DNA of 64,000 nucleotides from Carya illinoinensis. Lineage: Eukaryota; Streptophyta; Magnoliopsida; Fagales; Juglandaceae. Shown piece after piece: positions 57,760-64,000 of the stretch (position 1 is the first letter of the stretch; every line of letters begins with the position of its first letter). A model generated the notes under the pieces. It was not told where the DNA came from, made no database searches, and saw only the letters and a program-made list of their open reading frames with translations. The stretch lies in assembly GCF_018687715.1 (NCBI RefSeq), contig NC_056758.1:19268501-19332500 (forward strand). Direction: 5' to 3'. The position numbers and the translations under genes are program-made.

Positions 57760-57764
57760 TCAAC
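57760..57764. repeat. Target duplication of the Ty3 element, right
   Basis: TCAAC follows the right LTR and equals 48,514-48,518. Confidence 0.9.
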
Positions 57765-58747
57765 AGAAAGATCATTTCCTATTACAATATAATTGATAAG
57801 CCAAACTTGCTCTTTAGTTATCCAAAGTGCAGGTTCGTGGAATTAACTCCACCATAACAATTCATTAAAGCTTAGGATTGATAAAGAACTAACCCTGCAA
57901 ACAAGGATTGTGAAGTCCATAATAAAAAATCAACGATGTAGCTTTTTCTTATAGTGGATAACAGATTATGTATCTGCTAGCATTTTAATTTGTAACTGAA
58001 TGTGGACAAATCCAACCTCTTTTAGTCATATACACAAACAGTTGGCAAGCAAGTGGACATCAAACAAAACCTATATATGTACTAGTTACTTTTACCCTCA
58101 ATTACAACAAACAAATCCAGTTATTCAAAATGTAGAATGTAGATTTCCTACCAATACCATTAAACAAATCCACTCAAACTTGGGCGAGATATATTTCATT
58201 GCCATGAATACCATCAAACAAATCCAATATTTTCAGTATGTATTTTGTTTGAAACCAAAAGAATAGAAAATCATTGCTATGAATATGAAGTTAAAATCAT
58301 TTAAGTAAATAACATCACCGAAAATCTTCTGAATCGTGAGGGCTGAGAAATCGATTTGAAATGGCGAGCGACGGCAGGCTGTTAATCGGTCTGGTCGTGC
58401 CAACGTGAGGGATCGCTTCGTGGTTTAACAGGCTGAGATCGGAGATGAATATTGGAGAAATCACAGGCTGAGATCGCGTTAGGGCAGTGAGGGCAGGAGA
58501 CTCAACCACGTTCGGGAATTGCGTTAGGTTAGGGCTTCAACGTGAGGGAGGGCAGGGGACTCAACCACGTTCGGGAGAAGCTTAGGGCTTCAACGTGAGG
58601 GAGGGCAAAGGGCTTCAACGTGAACGAGGGCAGGGGACTTCCACGTTCAGGAGAAGGGCTTCAGGGTGAACGAGGAGTTAGGCCTCAGTTACAAATGAGG
58701 GCAGGGGGCTTCCATCATATGCTGGTCCATGAGTTAGTCGGTGGAAG
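57765..58747 (-). other. MULE right subterminal region
   Basis: The first 550 bases are AT-rich without a gene. From about 58,330 the text is GC-richer and contains short imperfect direct repeats of CTTCAACGTGAGGGAGGGCA and GGGACTCAACCACGTTCGGG. In the original MULE this would lie between the GRF gene and its terminal repeat, so it may hold that gene's promoter and 5' exon. The short open frames here are not convincing. Confidence 0.45.
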
Positions 58748-58811
58748 TCCTACGTGGCATAAGATGATTGGCGGGCTGTTATTTGAGTATAAACAGCCCG
58801 ACCGGTCCTAA
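58748..58811 (-). repeat. MULE terminal inverted repeat, right
   Basis: This is the inverted counterpart of 42,657-42,719, from TCCTACGTGGCATAAGATG to GACCGGTCCTAA. It is 64 bases long with four differences from the left end. Confidence 0.75.
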
Positions 58812-58812
58812 G

Positions 58813-60354
58813 GATTAGAATAGATATTTGCAATGTGTAAATGTTTACAACTTATTTGTAAAAAATGAGTAAATATAGGACTCACGTAAAAAGATACTAA
58901 TTTTTTAATAATATGTTTTATTCTTTTTCAAAATAATTGTGCAGTGTTTAAACACTCGACGTCCCGCCCATTAAAGGGAAATAATTTATAGAGGTGAATC
59001 TCATTTGAAAAGAATTATTTTTTACAGTAGATTTTACTTTTTTCAAAGGGTGTAAGCAAGACTTAGGGAAATCTACCTTTTTTAAAGGGTGTAACGCATG
59101 TTCAGAAAATGAGAATTCTTATAATTCTTATAATTTTTTTTCAAACATCAGTCAAGTATAACACTTTTACAATTTAAAATTTATAATTTTTTCATCTAAT
59201 TATTACCTAATCATTCTTTAAACACAAAAATTAATATAACTTTTATGTACTTTAAAATAAAAATAATATTAAAAAATCATATTAAAATTTTTTAAAACTT
59301 TTTATTCAATTTTTTCTCTGTTATTTTTCAATATCTAATAAAAATATTTACTAAAATCATTTAACTACCATTTAGATAGTTGAGGTATCTAAACTGTCTT
59401 AAGCAGATCTAGGATTACTCTTAAAAAATCAAGGGAATTCTTAGTTACTTCTAAACATTGCATAAGACTGTATATAACAATATTCTTAAAAAAGAAAAAA
59501 AGAAGATGCTTCTCTAGCGACCGATTTCTCAAAGAATGCTTCTTCGGCCACGCCCTTGGGTGGACCTAATTTTTCTTGCGACAATCTGGTGTCATGCAAT
59601 ATCTGGTGTCATGCAATATTGTTGAATCTCTCTTTTATTGTTTAGATTATTTCGAAAATAGTCGCTTGGTAATAACATTGACTAGTAAAAAGAAACGGTA
59701 ATTTTATAGGATAAGGTCCAATATTGTCAAAGACTGAAAGGCAAATCTCTGATGAACTACGTAGTTACGGTTTTTATATAATAAAAAAATTCAAGCGTAA
59801 TTTTACCTGTTTAAAAGGGAAAATGAGTACACTGTAATTGCTTAGTAATTAGGGGATATATTATTGAAATTGCAAATTTGTAGAACCATTACAAATTGCA
59901 GTCTGAGGTGGTTTATACAATTTCCACTAATTAAAATCTAGCAGGTCAAGATATCCAGCAAAAGAAAACGAGATTACATTGAAGAATATAAATTAAACAA
60001 AACTTGAAATTTGCATAGCGGCATCCACAGCCATTGCTTCTACAACTTGTAGAATGTATATCCCTCACCTGCATGGGAATGCTACCCAAGAGAATGTAAT
60101 TGAAAAGATACAAAAACTGACCCAAAACAAAGAAGATAGGAAGATAAATGCAGCTTCTGTGTCAATCTGATTGATGTGTAAGAATATATAGGTGATGGCC
60201 TTCAAAGACGTCAGCCACAAAGGTTCACTCTTTATTTCACGGCGAAAGTTTTTTTCTTTCTTCCAAAAAAGGAAGCATGCAAAACGTACCTATCAGCATC
60301 TTCGTATCAAGTCCACTTCCAACAACCAGCTAACGATTCAGGGCCGCACATTTA
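58813..60354. other. Intergenic DNA and 3' UTR of the PPR gene
   Basis: 58,820-59,900 is AT-rich without coding signal; a 17-base piece, ATCTGGTGTCATGCAAT, is repeated in tandem at about 59,584-59,619. About 60,000-60,354 is probably the 3' UTR of the minus-strand PPR gene. Confidence 0.45.
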
Positions 60355-62205
60355 CTAACCCAGCAACAGCTCCTCCTCTTCCATCTCCTTGACAGCTCTT
60401 ATGAGACCACCTGTGATCCCATTGAGATGTAATCCCTTCTCTTTCATTTCCTCTAGCAGCTTTTCTGCCGTTTCCCAATCTAAAGCCTTTAGGCAAAGAG
60501 ATTGAATCAACTTATTATACTCGTCAACATTAGGTTGAACGCCAAAATCCTTCATCTCACCCAACAACTTCAAAGCCTTATTGAACTCTTCAAGTTTACA
60601 ATACCCACGAATGAGTGTATGGTAAGTCACAGGGCTCAGCTTAGGATGATTCTTTTTTGCCTCTGACAAGACTTTACAAGCCTCCTCCATCTGACCACCA
60701 TTTGCATAACCACTCAAGATAACAGTGTAAGTGTACACATCAGGTTTTAATCCCCTACTTTCCATCAGCTTCTTAATTTGCATAGCCTCTCCCAAATCGC
60801 CAGCCTTGGAATAACCATTGATAACTGAGTTAAAAACTGCATTTCCAGGGGGAGGGCCCTCCACAATCATCTTAGAAAGTAACTGTTTTGCCCCATCGAC
60901 ATCTCTCATCCTACACAAACCACGAATGACAGCAGAGAATGGCTTGATTGCATATTTTCGAGCTTCTCCTGGAAAATCATCCAACATTTCCAAAGCCAAT
61001 TCCACGGTTTTATCCTCCCTACAGAGTGAACTGATCAAAAAATTAACAGAAGACCGAGGTGGATACTGGTTCTTCTCCTTCGCCAACAAATAAACTGAAT
61101 GGGCATCCTTAGCCTTTCTCCCCTTACACAACCAAGATATGATCTTGCCAACTTTCTCATTTTCAGGTAAGCTTCCTGCTTCGAGCATCTTCTCACAAAT
61201 ACACAAAGCCCAATCAAAAATTGATCGCCTACACAGTGCTTCAATTGTAAAATAATATGTATCCACATTTGGGGCACACCCAAAACCCCCAAACGAGTTA
61301 AACACCTCTATCGCAGCCTTTCCTTTACCCAACTTTGAAAACAACGCTATCAAATCATTGAGAGCCTCCACATTCAATACACCATTCTCCTTCTCACCTA
61401 TCTCCTTAATTAAATCCCACAAAGCATATGCATCTTTCTTCTTAAGATCACAACATATGCCACGAACAAGTGCATCAACTACACATGACGTTATTTTAAA
61501 TTCGGGTTTCTGCTTCATACCCCACTTGAAAAACCTAATCATATTCTCACCCAAAACAAGTCGAGTTTCAAGCACTTTCACCACAAATTCCTCATGTAGG
61601 GTCAAACACATGCCATCAAGACTCGACTCCAAAGATCCATCAACACTACTCTGTAAAAGAGACAACAGATTCTCCAACTGTTCCACATCAATCTCATAAA
61701 TCTGACCCTCTCCATCCCCAGAGCCAAAAGTTTCAATCTGGGCATCACCACTTCCCTCCACAGTGGCGAAACTATCCCACTTAGCATCATTCAATTGCTC
61801 TGGGTTCCCCAAAACACCATCCCCAGAGGCAAAACTATGCAACTGGGCATCCCTATTATCATCAAACCCCACAGAATCTAGGTCCAAAACTCCATGAATC
61901 TCATCAACATCAGGGGCAAGATTCTCCAACCGGGTATCACCATTGTCAGCAAAACCTTCTGAGGACTGTTCCACCTCAGAGAGATGGGAGTCAAAATTAG
62001 AGGGGTTCGTTGAGATTTGAGAGAAGAACCTGGGGTTTTGTAGAAGAAGAGATGTACTGGGGGAGACCCTTGTTGAAAAACGAGGAGATTCAGCTTGGGT
62101 AAAGGTTTTAGAGAAAGAAGGTACCTTGGGGTTCTGGCTCTTACAGAAGCTCCGTGCTCCTTCCCTTCTGGAAAGAGCAGCTCTTGCCACCACTGACCTC
62201 CACAT
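60355..62205 (-). CDS. Pentatricopeptide repeat protein, P class, probably mitochondrial
   Basis: A single exon of 616 codons, start ATG at 62,205, stop TAG at 60,355. The first 35 residues (MWRSVVARAALSRREGARSF and on) are rich in Arg, Ser and Ala and lack acidic residues, a typical mitochondrial presequence. Residues about 75-190 are acidic with degenerate repeats of the form D-A-Q-L/I-x-x-F-x-SGDG. From about 240 to 600 there are roughly nine to ten 35-residue PPR motifs, for example NAVFNSVINGYSKAGDLGEA and DVYTYTVILSGYANGGQMEE. There is no E, DYW or SMR domain, so it is P class. Such proteins bind organelle RNA to guide stability, splicing or translation. The RNA target cannot be told. 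The protein ends in an acidic patch EMEEEELLLG. It may be an ortholog of Arabidopsis At3g02650, but I am not sure. Confidence 0.92.
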   Translation of the reverse strand: MWRSVVARAALSRREGARSFCKSQNPKVPSFSKTFTQAESPRFSTRVSPSTSLLLQNPRFFSQISTNPSNFDSHLSEVEQSSEGFADNGDTRLENLAPDVDEIHGVLDLDSVGFDDNRDAQLHSFASGDGVLGNPEQLNDAKWDSFATVEGSGDAQIETFGSGDGEGQIYEIDVEQLENLLSLLQSSVDGSLESSLDGMCLTLHEEFVVKVLETRLVLGENMIRFFKWGMKQKPEFKITSCVVDALVRGICCDLKKKDAYALWDLIKEIGEKENGVLNVEALNDLIALFSKLGKGKAAIEVFNSFGGFGCAPNVDTYYFTIEALCRRSIFDWALCICEKMLEAGSLPENEKVGKIISWLCKGRKAKDAHSVYLLAKEKNQYPPRSSVNFLISSLCREDKTVELALEMLDDFPGEARKYAIKPFSAVIRGLCRMRDVDGAKQLLSKMIVEGPPPGNAVFNSVINGYSKAGDLGEAMQIKKLMESRGLKPDVYTYTVILSGYANGGQMEEACKVLSEAKKNHPKLSPVTYHTLIRGYCKLEEFNKALKLLGEMKDFGVQPNVDEYNKLIQSLCLKALDWETAEKLLEEMKEKGLHLNGITGGLIRAVKEMEEEELLLG

Positions 62206-62234
62206 CCTCTCTCTCTCTCTCTCTTTCTCTCAGT
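62206..62234. repeat. CT microsatellite in the PPR 5' leader
   Basis: A CTCTCT run lies directly upstream of the PPR start codon. On the gene strand it is a GA repeat, a common feature of plant 5' leaders. Confidence 0.85.
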
Positions 62235-62965
62235 GCCTGTACTTGTGAACGTAAGCCAGGACCTTCTCGTGTCCAAAACCCTAAAATGGGTACCGTCACC
62301 ACTGTGTCGCTAAATGAAACAACACGGGGGCTATCTTCGATTCTGGTATCTGCGTCCCGGTATTAGTCGCAATTTTTTCAGCCTAGGGATGATGCAATTT
62401 GGTCCCCATTCTATCCAATTTATTTATTTATTTATTTATCAAATTCTTTTAAGAACAAAAATCAGTAAGAGAAGTGAAAATTCCAAGATTTAAAAATTAA
62501 AAAGAAGAAAAATCGATCAAATGGGTGTAAAAATATGGCCCAACTATTATTTTCAAAGGAGAAAAATAGAGATACCTTCAATTTGAATGGCCACCTGGGC
62601 TGGTGAGCAACATCCCTGATCTTTAAACAAAAAGATAAAAAAAAAAAAAAAACTTCCAATAATAATAATAGTAATAAAAAGCTTGATACTCATGCAATTT
62701 CCTTTTAACTAATTTTTAATTTTTGCATCTGATACTCAATTATTAGTGTTAGCGCGGAATATTTAATGCTTTATAAACAGTAGTATATGGAGTAAAAAGC
62801 TTAAAATTAGAATATATGGATCAGTTTGTTTAAAAACCTGCAGACTGTTTTAATATTTAAGTTATAATAGTAGAAAAAACAATCTTGAGGAAAAAATAGT
62901 GCTTACACCTAGCATGATATTGTGCGTGTTTTTTTAGCTTTTTTTTATTTTTATAAAAAAAAAAA
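62235..62965. other. Intergenic DNA, no gene seen
   Basis: The first 100-200 bases are the likely promoter side of the PPR gene. The rest is AT-rich with TTTA repeats (62,421-62,437) and an A tract at 62,638-62,651. I see no gene or clear transposon. Confidence 0.4.
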
Positions 62966-63205
62966 AAAAGACAAAGAACGATATCTTTATTGAGGATCAC
63001 AATATTCAATCACTGCAATATTTTTCACTCAAAACAGAATTCAAAATCTGTATAGGATCATCCTCTATCCACACATTCTCTTAAAAAAGAAGAAGTAAAA
63101 GCTAATCTTGCAAGCTTATGAGATATGTTGTTAGCTTCTTTATAAGTGAAATTTACACTCCATCTTGAACTTATAGAAAGTAATTTTCTTGTCTCCTCAA
63201 TCAGG
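62966..63205 (-). pseudogene. LINE-type RNase H domain fragment
   Basis: On the minus strand the block near 63,180-63,080 reads SVNFTYKEANNISHKLARLAFTS. This is the end of the RNase H-like domain common in plant LINE proteins, with the conserved R/K-E-A-N-x2-A/S-H-x-LA pattern. It is short, and the rest of the element is not seen. Confidence 0.6.
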
Positions 63206-63209
63206 TTTC

Positions 63210-63595
63210 CATAAGCCCTGAGAACCAACAAGTGGCTTAATGACTTGGAAAGGACCTTTGATATTATTACATGTACAGAGGAGCAAAAAGCCCAGTATTC
63301 CAGACACTTATTTCAAGAAGAAGCTGGTATATGGTGGGATATGAATCGATAACTGTTGGCACGTGAATTGGGGGACATCGCTACTCTCATTTGGGAGCGG
63401 TTAAAGAGGGAATTTGATAGTTCTTTCTTTCCAGAAATAACCAAACAACAGAAGGCATTGGAATTTGTGAATCTGACGCAAGGTAATATGATGGTAAAAT
63501 AGTATGTGGCCCTATTTATGGAACTGGGAAGATTTGCCCCTCATTTGATTGGTACAGAGAAAATGCTGGCCAAAAAGTTCCAAGTAGGATTATGT
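63210..63595 (+). pseudogene. Ty3 gag fragment
   Basis: The plus strand reads KWLNDLERTFDIITCTEEQK, then IWWDMNR, LIWERLKREFDSSFFPE and MELGRFAPHLIGTEKM, with several stops. This is the capsid region of a Ty3 Gag, similar in plan to the gag at 54,193-55,405 but in the opposite orientation and from a different, older copy. It ends at the LTR-like sequence that follows. Confidence 0.75.
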
Positions 63596-64000
63596 AACTC
63601 CCCGGTCTAGGAGGGATCAGAGAGTTAGTTCATGAAGCCTAAACTCATCTCTCATATCACAATTATAAATACTTCAAATTCCAAATAAAACATAAATCCA
63701 TTTATTCAAACAAAATATATGTGTTCCTCCACCAAGCCACCATAGAAAATACCTCAATAGAATAAACTAAAATCTCCACAGACTCGGACATATTCATAAT
63801 CCAAATGTGGCGGCCCCAGCCCTCACTTAGGATTTGAAAGTGATTGAGATGCTGGGACATGCAACACAAGGTTACGTACCCCTCATACATGACAGATAAT
63901 ATGCATGCACCTAGATATTGTAGTAGTATGCAATAAACGTTAAGTGGAAATAAATAAAAAGGTAATGAGAAATCTAAGCAATGCTACGACAATTGCAAAA
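63596..64000. mobile_element. LTR fragment, cut by the window end
   Basis: The text TGTAACTCCCCGGTCTAGGAGGG near 63,594 is a typical plant Ty3 LTR start, and the following 400 bases are non-coding. A block with GTGGCGGCCCCAGCCC lies at about 63,807. The other end lies beyond the window. The small open frame at 63,702-63,890 is not a gene. Confidence 0.45.

Larger units (their letters stand above)
42656..58812 (+). mobile_element. Mutator-like element with two convergent genes
   Basis: Left (42,657-42,719) and right (58,748-58,811) ends are inverted copies of each other, about 63 bases with four differences, sharing CTGTTTATACTCAAATAACA. Between them are a FAR1/FHY3-type MULE transposase gene on the plus strand and a GRF zinc-finger gene on the minus strand, tail to tail, as mudrA and mudrB are in maize MuDR. 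Without the 9.24-kb Ty3 insertion the element would be about 6.9 kb. No clean 9-bp target duplication was found at the ends, so the exact termini may be a few bases off or the flanks have changed. Confidence 0.7.

Noticed and set aside
42640..58825. Nine-base target duplication of the MULE
   Set aside because: Bases next to the inverted ends (GAAAACGCT on the left, GGATTAGAA on the right) do not match. The termini may be misplaced by a few bases.

Overview
The window is nuclear DNA from a dicot plant. The evidence is a 15-exon cohesin gene of the plant SYN4/RAD21.3 type, a P-class PPR gene with a mitochondrial presequence, TTTAGGG-type telomere-like repeats, GT-AG introns with U-rich acceptors, and a dense load of plant transposons (Ty3 chromovirus, MULE, hAT, LINE, SINE, an endogenous caulimovirid). 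The repeat families remind me of woody rosids such as Fagales, but this is an impression and not proven here.

Layout. 1-4,450: decayed endogenous pararetrovirus (Caulimoviridae type) on the minus strand, with capsid, zinc-knuckle, protease, reverse transcriptase and RNase H remnants. 4,465-11,008: LTR fragments, a non-coding LTR-flanked element of the same family as the intact Ty3 element further on, and an inverted LTR piece. 11,009-16,836: repeat-rich DNA, then the promoter side of the cohesin gene. 16,837-41,859 (+): the cohesin kleisin gene. Its introns hold SINEs, LINEs, three very short LINE insertions, a MITE and a nested stack (SINE interrupted by a hAT, which is interrupted by two retroposons). 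42,656-58,812: a Mutator-like element with about 63-bp terminal inverted repeats. It carries a FAR1/FHY3-type transposase gene (+) and a convergent GRF zinc-finger/transmembrane gene (-), an arrangement like MuDR. Inside it are a 322-bp telomere-like array, three 109-bp tandem repeats and a complete 9.24-kb Ty3 chromovirus (48,519-57,759) with a 5-bp target duplication. 60,355-62,205 (-): PPR protein gene. 62,960-64,000: retroelement fragments running off the window.

Most interesting. (1) Gag and Pol of the Ty3 element are separated by what looks like a true 96-nt GT-AG intron containing one in-frame stop. Unspliced RNA would give Gag and spliced RNA Gag-Pol, with the frame kept and the usual spacing to the protease restored. 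(2) The two-gene MULE pairs a FAR1-type transposase with a GRF zinc-finger membrane protein in the position of mudrB, with a telo-box array just upstream of the second gene. (3) Several independent LTR copies keep an open frame with the same acidic tail.

All exon limits, element ends and counts were read by eye; no database search or alignment program was used.
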